Shown: positions 1 to 5,501, counted from the stretch's first letter. The stretch is 5,501 nt of DNA from Methylobacterium sp. (GCA_021154065.1 JAJKJG010000197.1:1-5501), one strand, 5' to 3'. The notes: generated by a model not told the origin, from the letters alone. Translations and numbers: made by a program.

Positions 1-489
1 ACCGAGGTCGAGGTCAAGGAGAAGAAGGACCGGGTCGAGGATGCCCTCAACGCCACCCGCGCGGCGGTCGAGGAAGGCATCGTTGCCGGCGGCGGCGTCG
101 CGCTCCTGCGCGCCAAGCAGGCCGTGGGCAAGATCAAGAACGAGAACCCGGAGATCCAGGCCGGCATCAACATCGTGCTGAAGGCGCTCGAGGCTCCGAT
201 CCGGCAGATCGCCGAGAACTCGGGCGTCGAGGGCTCGATCGTGGTCGGCCGGATCAACGACAACAAGTCGCAGACCTTCGGCTTCAACGCCCAGACCGAG
301 GAGTACGTGGACATGCTCGAGGCCGGGATCGTCGATCCGGCGAAGGTCGTCCGCGCCGCCCTCCAGGACGCGGCGTCGGTCGCCGGCCTCCTCATCACCA
401 CCGAGGCGATGATCGCCGAGGCGCCGAAGCGCGAAAGCGCCCCGGCGATGCCGGGCGGCGGCGGCGGCATGGGCGGAATGGACTTCTGA
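1..489 (+). CDS. groEL: Chaperonin GroEL, C-terminal part (5' end outside the window)
   Basis: This is the last third of the 60-kDa chaperonin, which folds client proteins in the cytoplasm in an ATP-driven double-ring cage with GroES. The frame is open from base 1 and gives 162 codons, matching roughly residue 384 to the end of the ~545-residue family. Visible landmarks are the helix around [21 protein letters not shown] (codons 6-26), the ATP-site loop AGGGVAL (29-35), the equatorial segment with [11 protein letters not shown] near the end, and Asp in AGIVDPAKV (about codon 112), which corresponds to the nucleotide-contacting Asp of E. coli GroEL. The protein ends in the usual flexible Gly/Met tail ([11 protein letters not shown]). 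The GTG at 124 is an internal Val codon, not the start. An intrinsic terminator follows 30 bases after the stop. The identification is secure; which groEL paralogue this is cannot be told, as these bacteria often carry several. Confidence 0.97.
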   Translation, partial: TEVEVKEKKDRVEDALNATRAAVEEGIVAGGGVALLRAKQAVGKIKNENPEIQAGINIVLKALEAPIRQIAENSGVEGSIVVGRINDNKSQTFGFNAQTEEYVDMLEAGIVDPAKVVRAALQDAASVAGLLITTEAMIAEAPKRESAPAMPGGGGGMGGMDF

Positions 490-518
490 TCCATACGCCT
501 TACGTCAGCACACAACGC

Positions 519-550
519 AAAGGGCCGGCGAAAGCCGGCCCTTTTATTTT
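519..550 (+). terminator. Intrinsic terminator of groEL
   Basis: A perfect 11-bp stem (519-529 AAAGGGCCGGC pairing with 534-544) is closed by a GAAA tetraloop (530-533) of the stable GNRA class and runs into a T-rich tract (542-550, TTTTATTTT). It lies 30 bases after the groEL stop on the same strand. Placement and structure are those of a Rho-independent terminator ending the groEL transcript. Confidence 0.95.
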
Positions 551-554
551 ATGC

Positions 555-653
555 TAGAGCGCGATGACTTCTCTTCGAGTCGTCATCCCGCTCTACCTCT
601 TTGTATGGGCATGATCTTTTCCGAAAACCGGTAGCCACTTTTCGGGATCATGC
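555..653. repeat. Two-hairpin intergenic repeat element (palindromic, alphaproteobacterial type)
   Basis: Two adjacent imperfect palindromes fill the space between the groEL terminator and the next gene. Module 1 (555-595) pairs TAGAGCG (555-561) with CGCTCTA (589-595) and GATGAC (563-568) with GTCATC (582-587), with one C/C mismatch between the arms and a CTC/GAG apical stem. Module 2 (609-653) pairs GCATGATC (609-616) with GATCATGC (646-653) and CCGAAAA (621-627) with TTTTCGG (639-645), with a TTTT bulge at 617-620. From general knowledge, GATCATGC/CCGAAAA palindromes of this sort are scattered in many copies between genes of Hyphomicrobiales. No second copy lies in this window, so the repeat status is recalled, not shown. 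No open frame with a credible start uses this stretch. Confidence 0.7.
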
Positions 654-682
654 TGTAGGCTGCCGTCCGACACCGTTGGAAC

Positions 683-689
683 GGAGGGG
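683..689 (+). promoter_or_regulatory. Ribosome binding site of the small gene at 693
   Basis: The purine run GGAGGGG ends 3 bases before the ATG at 693, and its GGAGG core is 5 bases away. This strong Shine-Dalgarno sequence is the main reason for accepting the short gene on this strand rather than the overlapping open frames on the other strand. Confidence 0.75.
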
Positions 690-692
690 ACA

Positions 693-932
693 ATGGCCAA
701 GGACAGCGGCCCCAAGGGCCAGCAGCCGGAGGCGCTGCGCTCGCTGAAGAGCGCCGCCCGTTCGGGGAGCCGGAAGCCCGCCGGCCAGGGTTACGAGGCG
801 CGCGGCGACACCGCCCCCAAACCGGCAGCGCCCGAGCGCAAACAGAAGGCCGCAGCCGAGATCCTCGATGCAGGCGCCGATAAGCGGCTCGACAAGATGC
901 GCAAGGCCGCGAAGAAGGCACCCCCACGCTGA
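693..932 (+). CDS. Small Lys/Ala-rich basic protein of unknown function (79 aa)
   Basis: I do not recognise a named family. The 79 residues are rich in Ala, Lys, Arg, Gly and Pro. The first ~48 residues look disordered, and residues ~50-74 (from QKAAAEILDAGADKRLDKMR onward) could form an amphipathic charged helix. It has no signal peptide, membrane segment or cysteine, so it is probably cytoplasmic, and the net positive charge would allow nucleic-acid binding, which is inference only. Support for a real gene is a strong GGAGGGG site before the ATG and consistent use of G or C at third codon positions, as in its neighbours. It is transcribed away from the groEL terminator and repeat, and it ends 52 bases before the end of the convergent peptidase-partner gene. 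Overlapping minus-strand frames at 583-944 are Arg/Ser/Pro-rich and look like shadows. Existence of the gene is likely; its function is unknown. Confidence 0.65.
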   Translation: MAKDSGPKGQQPEALRSLKSAARSGSRKPAGQGYEARGDTAPKPAAPERKQKAAAEILDAGADKRLDKMRKAAKKAPPR

Positions 933-947
933 TCGGACAAGCACCCG

Positions 948-974
948 GCGGGCCGGCGAACGATACCGGCCCGT
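948..974. terminator. GC-rich hairpin between convergent genes (possible bidirectional terminator)
   Basis: CGGGCCGG (949-956) pairs perfectly with CCGGCCCG (966-973) across a 9-base loop, and a G-T wobble can add one pair. It lies in the 52-base gap between the stops of two convergent genes, where a shared terminator is expected. Neither side has a proper T-tract, so intrinsic termination is uncertain; it may only protect RNA 3' ends. Confidence 0.4.
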
Positions 975-984
975 TGCTGGCCTC

Positions 985-1230
985 TCAGTCCAGGACGTTC
1001 CAATCCCGCATAATGAGGGTCTTGTCGGCCGCGAGGCCGGACGCCCTTATCGAGCGCCCGACCAGATGGTCGAGCCCTTTGTCGCCGAACGCCGGGGCGC
1101 TTTGGCGACGCAGGAGGTAGGTTTCCCCATCCGGCGTCTTGAGGCTGATCGCATCCCGCTCGCTTTTCGAGCCTTGCGAGACGCGCTCTCTAACGACGCG
1201 GCCTTCGAGCTGCACTTTGAGCAAATCCAT
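985..1230 (-). CDS. Small beta-rich partner protein of the C25-like peptidase (81 aa)
   Basis: No named family is recognised. The chosen start is the ATG at 1230-1228, which shares its first base with the last base of the peptidase stop (TGATG arrangement); a TTG three bases earlier is possible but less likely. The upstream stretch has only a weak purine run, so translation probably depends on ribosomes finishing the peptidase gene. The sequence alternates short hydrophobic strands with charged turns: VQLEGRVV (residues 6-13), DAISLKT, ETYLLRRQ, an LVGRSIRASGLA strand pair, and TLIMRDWNVLD at the end. This pattern suggests a small OB-like or other beta-barrel fold (inference). There is no signal peptide, cysteine or obvious catalytic residue. 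Tight coupling to a cysteine peptidase suggests an inhibitor, a chaperone-like partner or a substrate/ligand-sensing subunit; the sequence does not decide among them. Confidence 0.8.
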   Translation of the reverse strand: MDLLKVQLEGRVVRERVSQGSKSERDAISLKTPDGETYLLRRQSAPAFGDKGLDHLVGRSIRASGLAADKTLIMRDWNVLD

Positions 1231-2747
1231 CAACGACTCTCGTATTCGTCGATCTTGACGATACCATGATCAAGCGTGTGCGCGACCAAGATTCGATAGG
1301 CGGGCAGTGTATAGGGGGAACGTTCGGACCTCGTCTCCGGTTCAGAACGGTCGTGCTTAGCCGTCGCTACAGCGACTTGCGTCGTCACATTCTTGGCCTT
1401 GGCAAAGGCCCTGAAGGCGGATCCTCCAGTGACATTCAACACCTGGATGCTCGGATTTTTGAAGCCGCGATCGAGAGCGAGCTTGCGGAGCGCTTGGGTC
1501 ACCTTAGGGCTGCCGCGAACCTTGTCGCCCACGACGGTCGCCGCCGCGGCGATCGCTTTGCCTTCGCTCGCGGTGTCGAGCATGATCCGCTTGCGCCGGC
1601 TTTTCTCGTCGATCGCGGCGTCGTCCTTCTCCTTCTCCGCCGGGCACGGTCGAAGCGCGGGATCCCCGAGCAAGATGAACTGCGCGAGCGTCTTCAGGTT
1701 CACCGGGTCGGCCATCGTTTCGCGGCGAACAAATCGCTGCCGCGCACGCAGGAAGGAACGGCCGAGCGAGGCGCCGTCGAGCATCTCCGCGAAGAAGAAT
1801 TGCGTCAGAAGATCCGCCGCGCCGTTGCTGTCGGAAGGTCCGTACGCGATGTTGGTGCTGCCGACGAAGCCGATAGCGCCTTTCTCGAGATACGACATGC
1901 AGATCGGCTGTTCGACCTCAGCTTGCTTATCGTCGTAGAGTTGCGCACCATAGCAGCATTCAGCCGCGGCGACGGTTCCGGTTGTGATGCATGGGGCGAC
2001 AAGCTGGCTCTCCATGGCGGTTGGATAATCCTCGCCATGCTGCCCATAGAAGCGCGGGTCGACCGGCGCTCCATGGCAGTTGATGAAATGGGCCCGAGCG
2101 CCGAGCGTCTTGTCGATCTGAGGGTGGCAACCCGCGGGTGAGGTCGTGATCGCTTTGTCATCGCCGAACATTGCTTGGAGGCTCATCTTGGTCGAGACCT
2201 CCCAAACCGCGGCCGACATCGCGAAATACTGCTTGTAGTCCGCCGCCGGCCGAGGTGTGTGGGCGGCTGCGCCCTCGATCAGCCCGATCAGGAACTGCGG
2301 ATCCTTGTGGCCCGTCGGCCCGGGCAAGCGCCCGATGGCGCGGGTCACGCTCAGGAACGCGCTGGCCGTGCGGCTGAACGCGGCGTTAGACGCACAAGGC
2401 AGATCGCTCGGCACGACCCGGTCCTCGTCATCGGTCGGATTGTCGAGCTCGATGTGTGGGATGACGTCCGGGCCATCTAGAAGCACGATGTAATCCGGGG
2501 ACAACGCTGCGTGAATCTTGTCGACCGCGGCTTTGTGGCCCCTTTGATCCTTCGCATTGAGCGGCGGTTTTCCGCCGACGGTTTTCATTGCAGCCCCATC
2601 ATCCACGAAGATGATCTTGGTTTGAAGCCCGCGGACCTTGTCGGCGTCGATCAGTTTCTTCAGCGCCTTCTGAATCTCATCAACGCCGCTGGCCTTATAT
2701 TTGTCTTCAAGCGCTTTTCTATTCGCGATAATAATCTTGTCGGTCAT
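1230..2747 (-). CDS. Caspase-fold (clan CD) cysteine peptidase, C25/gingipain-like, apparently cytoplasmic
   Basis: The 505-residue protein carries the hallmarks of the C25 (gingipain) group of clan CD cysteine peptidases. Residues 84-120 hold a strand and acidic loop (PDYIVLLDGPDVIPH, then VVPSDLPCAS). The probable catalytic His is H225 in FINCHG. The probable catalytic Cys is C264 in AAECCYG, since the C-x-x-G spacing matches the gingipain Cys, with C265 the alternative. GAIGFVGSTNIAYGPS (290-305) and FILLGDPALRP (357-367) are typical end-of-domain segments. Residues ~380-505 form an extra domain I do not recognise. Unlike secreted gingipains it has no signal peptide, propeptide or adhesin repeats, so it is probably intracellular. 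The ATG at 2747 has an AGGGG site 6 bases upstream, buried in a hairpin. The 81-aa partner gene overlaps its stop by one base. The early codons use A/T third positions and AGA/AAA/ATT more than the neighbouring genes, hinting at transfer. Fold assignment is fairly firm; cleavage specificity and role are unknown. Confidence 0.82.
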   Translation of the reverse strand: MTDKIIIANRKALEDKYKASGVDEIQKALKKLIDADKVRGLQTKIIFVDDGAAMKTVGGKPPLNAKDQRGHKAAVDKIHAALSPDYIVLLDGPDVIPHIELDNPTDDEDRVVPSDLPCASNAAFSRTASAFLSVTRAIGRLPGPTGHKDPQFLIGLIEGAAAHTPRPAADYKQYFAMSAAVWEVSTKMSLQAMFGDDKAITTSPAGCHPQIDKTLGARAHFINCHGAPVDPRFYGQHGEDYPTAMESQLVAPCITTGTVAAAECCYGAQLYDDKQAEVEQPICMSYLEKGAIGFVGSTNIAYGPSDSNGAADLLTQFFFAEMLDGASLGRSFLRARQRFVRRETMADPVNLKTLAQFILLGDPALRPCPAEKEKDDAAIDEKSRRKRIMLDTASEGKAIAAAATVVGDKVRGSPKVTQALRKLALDRGFKNPSIQVLNVTGGSAFRAFAKAKNVTTQVAVATAKHDRSEPETRSERSPYTLPAYRILVAHTLDHGIVKIDEYESR

Positions 2748-2752
2748 GATTG

Positions 2753-2776
2753 GCCCCTGGAAAATGGTCCAGGGGC
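2753..2776 (-). promoter_or_regulatory. Hairpin burying the Shine-Dalgarno of the peptidase gene
   Basis: A perfect 9-bp stem pairs GCCCCTGGA with TCCAGGGGC across a 6-base loop (2762-2767). On the minus-strand transcript its 3' arm contains the AGGGG ribosome binding site (2758 to 2754) of the peptidase gene, and only 5 bases separate the stem from the ATG at 2747. If the mRNA begins upstream of 2776, the site would be closed by default. No T-tract follows, so it is not an intrinsic terminator. The structure is read directly; a regulatory role is inference. Confidence 0.6.
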
Positions 2777-2837
2777 ACAGCGTAATCCAGCCTGCGGCTG
2801 TGGTTCAAGGCATCCTGCGTCGACGATGCGACGCGCC

Positions 2838-3107
2838 TCAGCGGTGGGCGCGGTGGTGGCGCTTGCGGTAGGCCCTGCGGGTCGAGCCGGTCGACTGTGG
2901 CACGCCGACGACGCCCCTGACGCCGCCGACCACCCCGCCGGTGACGCCGCCGACGACACCACCGACGGCGCCGCCGACCGGGCCCGCGGCGCGGTTGCCG
3001 ACCGCCGCGCCCTGCTGCGCCCCGCGCACGATCCCCTGCGCCTCAGCCGCGAGCGGAAGGGCCAATGCCGCCGTCAGCGCGGCGGCCACGATGTAACGCG
3101 CCTTCAT
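2838..3107 (-). CDS. Small secreted glycine-zipper protein (89 aa)
   Basis: The protein starts with a clear Sec signal peptide: MKARY, a hydrophobic Ala/Leu core, then a probable cut after AEA (residue 23), before QG. No lipobox Cys is present. The mature part has GIVRGAQQGAAVGNRAAGPVGG, then a glycine zipper of GGxV units repeated about every 4 residues (44-68), and ends in a strongly basic tail (RRAYRKRHHRAHR, 77-89). From family knowledge, Hyphomicrobiales have many periplasmic proteins with this N-terminal pattern, some followed by a DUF1236 domain that is absent here. Glycine zippers can insert into or pack against membranes; a periplasmic or envelope role is inferred. The start is supported by GGAGG (3118 to 3114) 6 bases before the ATG. 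It lies between the thioesterase and peptidase genes on the same strand with gaps of 128 and 90 bases, so common transcription is possible but not shown. No specific function can be given. Confidence 0.8.
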   Translation of the reverse strand: MKARYIVAAALTAALALPLAAEAQGIVRGAQQGAAVGNRAAGPVGGAVGGVVGGVTGGVVGGVRGVVGVPQSTGSTRRAYRKRHHRAHR

Positions 3108-3235
3108 GGGAGACCTCCACTGTGGTTGGCTGCAAGCTCAACCGCGAAGACGGGGAGGGGTTCCGGCGCGCGGCCGGTCTCGCGTGGCGTAGGTCGCCCG
3201 CCGTTCCAACGCCTGCCACCGTCGCCTGGCGAGCC

Positions 3236-4179
3236 TTAAGACAGCTCGCCTTCACCCCGGCACTGCCGAAACAGGGCCGCGAGGGCGCCGGCGTGCGGCT
3301 CGATGAGGAGGTCGTCGGCGCCGCAGCCATCGGGGCCCGGATATTCCTCGCAGGTTCGCGCGACGCGCCGCCAGAGCGGCGCTCCGAAGCGGGTGCGGGC
3401 CCACGCGTTCGTCGGCAGGAACAGGCACAGGCGCCCGGGGAAATGGCCCGGCGTGTAGCCGCGCACCGCAGCGATCGTCGCGCGCTCGACCTCGACCCGA
3501 AGCGCGAGGAGAGGGTCGTCGCGCCGGAGCTTGCGCTCCCGCACCCTCTCGGCAAGGTAAGCGAGCGAGCCACCCGACGAGCGCGCGACAAACTTGCGGG
3601 CGTGGGCGCCGAGCCCGTTCCAAGTGCGCCGGAGCGGCTGGAAGAAGGTCGGATAGGGACTGCCGAACAGCGCCAGGAAGCGGACCGGCGTGCCCGCGCT
3701 CTCGAGCTGCCGCGCGAGCTCGAAGGCGACGACGCCGCCGGCGCAGAACCCGGCGATGATGACCGGTCCGCCGGGATGGGCGGCCCTGATCTGCGCCGCG
3801 AAATAGCCGGCGAGGTCCTCGAGCCGGGTCAGCGGCCGGTCGCGGCCGTCCAGTCCCGGCGGCTGCAGGCCGAAGAAGGCGCCTCGGGCAGATGGCGCGC
3901 GAACAGGCGGTAGCAGAACACGTCGCCGTTATGCCCCGGCACCGCGAACACCGGCACGCCGGTTCCCTGCGACTGCAGCGGCACGATCGCCCGCGCCTGC
4001 GCCGCGAGCATCTTCGCCTGGCGCAGGAAGTCGAGGATGTCGGTCTTGCGCTCCTTCAGCCGGTCGCGCAGCTCCGGCGTCAGCGCGCCGGCGCGGGCGC
4101 TGCAGCGCAGCTCGTCGCCGTCGATCGCGACCTCGACGTCGCGGCGGCGCAGCTCGGAGAGGAACTCGGCGACGCTCAC
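3236..4179 (-). pseudogene. Stand-alone NRPS terminal thioesterase with TubC-type docking domain, split by a one-base frameshift
   Basis: Restoring one base at 3878/3879 gives a continuous 314-residue protein. Residues 1-52 form a TubC-like N-terminal docking domain (helix, beta hairpin around DVEVAIDGDELRC, two helices). Residues ~64-314 are an alpha/beta-hydrolase thioesterase that would release the finished product from the NRPS carrier. Its landmarks are VFAVPGHNGDVFCYRLFARHLPEA, then, in the other frame, FFGLQPPGLDGRDRPL, the nucleophile elbow GFCAGG (C146, codon 3745-3743) and the catalytic His in IEPHAGALA (H296). Cys replaces the usual Ser. At +27 from the nucleophile, where surfactin-synthetase TE has its Asp, lies Gly173 (LALFGSPYP). 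As read, the first frame stops after 116 residues and no ATG, GTG or TTG start precedes 3544 in the second. The start is GTG at 4179, overlapping the NRPS stop (GTGA). The lack of any other lesion suggests a recent mutation, sequencing error or programmed shift rather than old decay. Confidence 0.85.
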
Positions 4180-5501
4180 AAACGGATCTCCTCGCGCGCG
4201 CCGTCGCCGCCGCCGCCGCTCGAGGCTTCAAGGAAGGTCAGCCGGTCGATCACGCCGGCAAGGCCGGCGACCGTCGGGTGCTCGAACAGGTTGCGGGTCG
4301 GGACATTGACGTCGAAGGCGTCGCGGATCTGCGACAGCGCGCGCATCGCCAGAAGCGAGTGCGCGCCGAGATCGAACACGTCCTCGCCGACGCCGATGCG
4401 CTCGCGCTTGAGGAGCTTCGCCCAGATCGCGGCAAGCGTCCGCTCGGTCTCGGTGCGCGGGAGGTCGTCGTCGGCGGGCGCCGGGGCGTCGCCGCCGGTC
4501 GGCGCCGGCAGGGCATCGCGGTCGATCTTGCCGTTGCGCGTGAGGGGGAACGCAGCCACGGCCATGAAATGCGCCGGCACCATGAACTCAGGGAGGCGCT
4601 CCTTGAGGAAGGCGCGCAGCGCCGGCGCGAGGCCGCCGGCCGGCGCCTCGCCCTCGGGAACCACATAGGCGACAAGCTCCTTGTCGCCGGGCGCGTCCTC
4701 GCGGGCGAGGACGACGCAGGCGCGGACCCGGGCGTTGCCGGCAAGCACCGCCTCGATCTCGCCGAGCTCGACCCGGTGGCCGCGGATCTTCACCTGGCTG
4801 TCGACGCGGCCGAGATATTCGAGCACGCCGTCGGGGCGGTAGCGGGCGAGGTCGCCGGTCTTATACATGCGCGCCTCCGGACCGCCGAAGAACGGGTCGG
4901 CGACGAAGCGCTCCGCCGTCAGCTCGGGCCGGTTCAGGTAGCCGCGCGCCACGCCGATGCCGCCGATGTAGAGCTCTCCGGGCACGCCGATGGGCACCGG
5001 CTGCCGGTAGGCGTCCAGAATGTAGATCCGGGTATTTTGAATCGGGCGGCCGATCGGGAGCTTGGAGCTGCCGGCCGTACCCTCGGCGCAGGTCGACCAG
5101 ATCGAGACCTCCGTGGGGCCGTAGAGGTTGAAGAAGCGCCGCCCCTTCCCCCACGCGGCGAGCAGGCCCGCCGGACACGCCTCCCCGGCGACCGTGATCG
5201 TGGACAGGGCCGGCAGAGGCTCGTTCGGGAGCGCCGCGAGCGCCGACGGCGGCAGGGTGACGATGGAGACCGCCTCCCGGCGCAGCAGCTCCAGGAGGGC
5301 CGGGCCCGGCAGCAGCATGTCCGGCGGACCGAGGATCAGCGTCCCTCCCGCCGCCAGCGCCATGCTGATCTCGAAGATGGAGGCATCGAAGCTCAACGAG
5401 GCGAACTGCAGCACCCGACTCGACTCATCCACCTCGAACTCCGCGATCTGCGCTCGGGCGAGATTGCACAGTCCACGATGTTCGACCAGCACTCCTTTGG
5501 G
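4176..5501 (-). CDS. Nonribosomal peptide synthetase, terminal A-T module (5' end outside the window)
   Basis: The frame is open at the window edge and begins inside motif A3 (PKGVLVEHRG). The remaining adenylation domain follows in order (visible codon 1 = Pro at 5501): A4 FDAS (38-41), A5 NLYGPTE (around 125-131), A6 GELYIGG, A7 YKTGDLARY (213-221), A8 RVDSQVKIRGHRVELGEIE (232-250), A9 LPEFMVP, A10 NGKID (323-327, catalytic Lys 325). It activates an amino acid with ATP and loads it onto the carrier domain (about 348-423), whose phosphopantetheine Ser is S382 in LGAHS (codon 4358-4356; Ala replaces the usual second Gly). The end is a Gly linker (SSGGGGDGA) and charged tail REEIRL, fitting a docking peptide. 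By alignment to GrsA I read the pocket as D-A-F-T-T-A-L-I-W-K; D235 and K517 fit an alpha-amino acid, but the substrate is not assigned. No condensation or epimerisation domain is in view. The stop overlaps the thioesterase start, so the two are co-translated. Confidence 0.96.
   Translation of the reverse strand, partial: PKGVLVEHRGLCNLARAQIAEFEVDESSRVLQFASLSFDASIFEISMALAAGGTLILGPPDMLLPGPALLELLRREAVSIVTLPPSALAALPNEPLPALSTITVAGEACPAGLLAAWGKGRRFFNLYGPTEVSIWSTCAEGTAGSSKLPIGRPIQNTRIYILDAYRQPVPIGVPGELYIGGIGVARGYLNRPELTAERFVADPFFGGPEARMYKTGDLARYRPDGVLEYLGRVDSQVKIRGHRVELGEIEAVLAGNARVRACVVLAREDAPGDKELVAYVVPEGEAPAGGLAPALRAFLKERLPEFMVPAHFMAVAAFPLTRNGKIDRDALPAPTGGDAPAPADDDLPRTETERTLAAIWAKLLKRERIGVGEDVFDLGAHSLLAMRALSQIRDAFDVNVPTRNLFEHPTVAGLAGVIDRLTFLEASSGGGGDGAREEIRL
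4188..4192 (-). promoter_or_regulatory. Ribosome binding site deciding the GTG start of the thioesterase
   Basis: AGGAG on the minus strand (4192 to 4188) lies 8 bases before the GTG at 4179-4177, within the last codons of the NRPS gene. It supports initiation at this GTG, giving the complete docking domain, and permits re-initiation after the NRPS stop (GTGA overlap). Confidence 0.75.

Noticed and set aside
583..944. Open minus-strand frames overlapping the small gene at 693
   Set aside because: They are Arg/Pro/Ser/Leu-rich with no recognisable motif, run into the intergenic repeat, and lack the strong ribosome binding site found for the plus-strand gene.
1266..2141. Long plus-strand open frame opposite the peptidase gene
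   Set aside because: The minus strand encodes clear C25-like motifs across the same bases, and the plus-strand product has no family features; it is an effect of GC-rich codon bias.
2781..2808. Possible promoter for the peptidase gene (TTGAAC, 16 bases, ATTACG on the minus strand)
   Set aside because: The -35-like box is fair but the -10-like box matches the consensus at only two of six positions, so it is not supportable by eye.
3108..3235. Gap between the thioesterase and the glycine-zipper gene
   Set aside because: Apart from the GGAGG site at 3114-3118 I see no convincing terminator, promoter or open frame there.
3236..3544. Reading the 102-codon minus-strand frame as an independent gene
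   Set aside because: Its putative start is an internal Val codon (GTG); the sequence continues upstream in frame with thioesterase motifs to the frameshift at 3878, so it is the C-terminal part of the split gene.
4201..4220. Trinucleotide-like CGC/GCC run as a separate repeat
   Set aside because: It simply encodes the Gly linker at the NRPS C-terminus and is too short to call an independent repeat.
3065..4668. Long plus-strand open frames opposite the thioesterase and NRPS genes
   Set aside because: They are antisense to well-supported thioesterase, docking, carrier and adenylation motifs and are low-complexity Arg/Ala/Gly-rich.

Overview
The window looks like chromosomal DNA from a GC-rich alphaproteobacterium, most likely of the order Hyphomicrobiales (Methylobacterium/Bosea/Rhizobium-like). 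Three things point there: the GroEL sequence with its Gly/Met tail, a GCATGATC...CCGAAAA/TTTTCGG...GATCATGC intergenic palindrome of a type I associate with that order, and a small secreted 'AQG-hRGA...GNRAAGPVGG' protein of a kind common there. This placement rests on pattern recognition, not on a search.

Layout, left to right. Bases 1-489 (+) are the 3' end of groEL, closed by a textbook intrinsic terminator at 519-550. A two-hairpin intergenic repeat (555-653) follows, then a small Lys/Ala-rich gene of unknown function (693-932, +). That gene converges on a two-gene minus-strand unit. Its first gene (2747 to 1230) encodes a 505-residue caspase-fold cysteine peptidase resembling family C25 (gingipain-like) but without a signal peptide. 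Its second gene (1230 to 985) encodes an 81-residue, probably all-beta protein that starts on the last base of the peptidase stop codon. The peptidase Shine-Dalgarno lies inside a perfect 9-bp hairpin. Further right on the minus strand is a small secreted glycine-zipper protein (3107 to 2838).

The right part is the 3' end of a nonribosomal peptide synthetase (NRPS) locus, also on the minus strand. The window enters an NRPS gene inside adenylation motif A3 (5501) and runs through the rest of the A domain, one carrier domain and a Gly-rich charged tail to a stop at 4176. A GTGA overlap joins it to a stand-alone terminal thioesterase gene (4179 to 3236). The thioesterase has an N-terminal TubC-type docking domain. 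It has Cys instead of Ser as nucleophile, Gly where the usual triad Asp would be, and a one-base deletion near 3878/3879 that splits the reading frame.

How they work together: the NRPS terminal A-T module would load and carry the last amino acid. Its C-terminal tail probably docks onto the TubC-like domain, bringing the thioesterase to the carrier-bound product for release. The peptidase and its small partner look like a separate, translationally coupled module and are the best candidate here for an undescribed system. No tRNA, rRNA, CRISPR array, transposase or integrase is visible.
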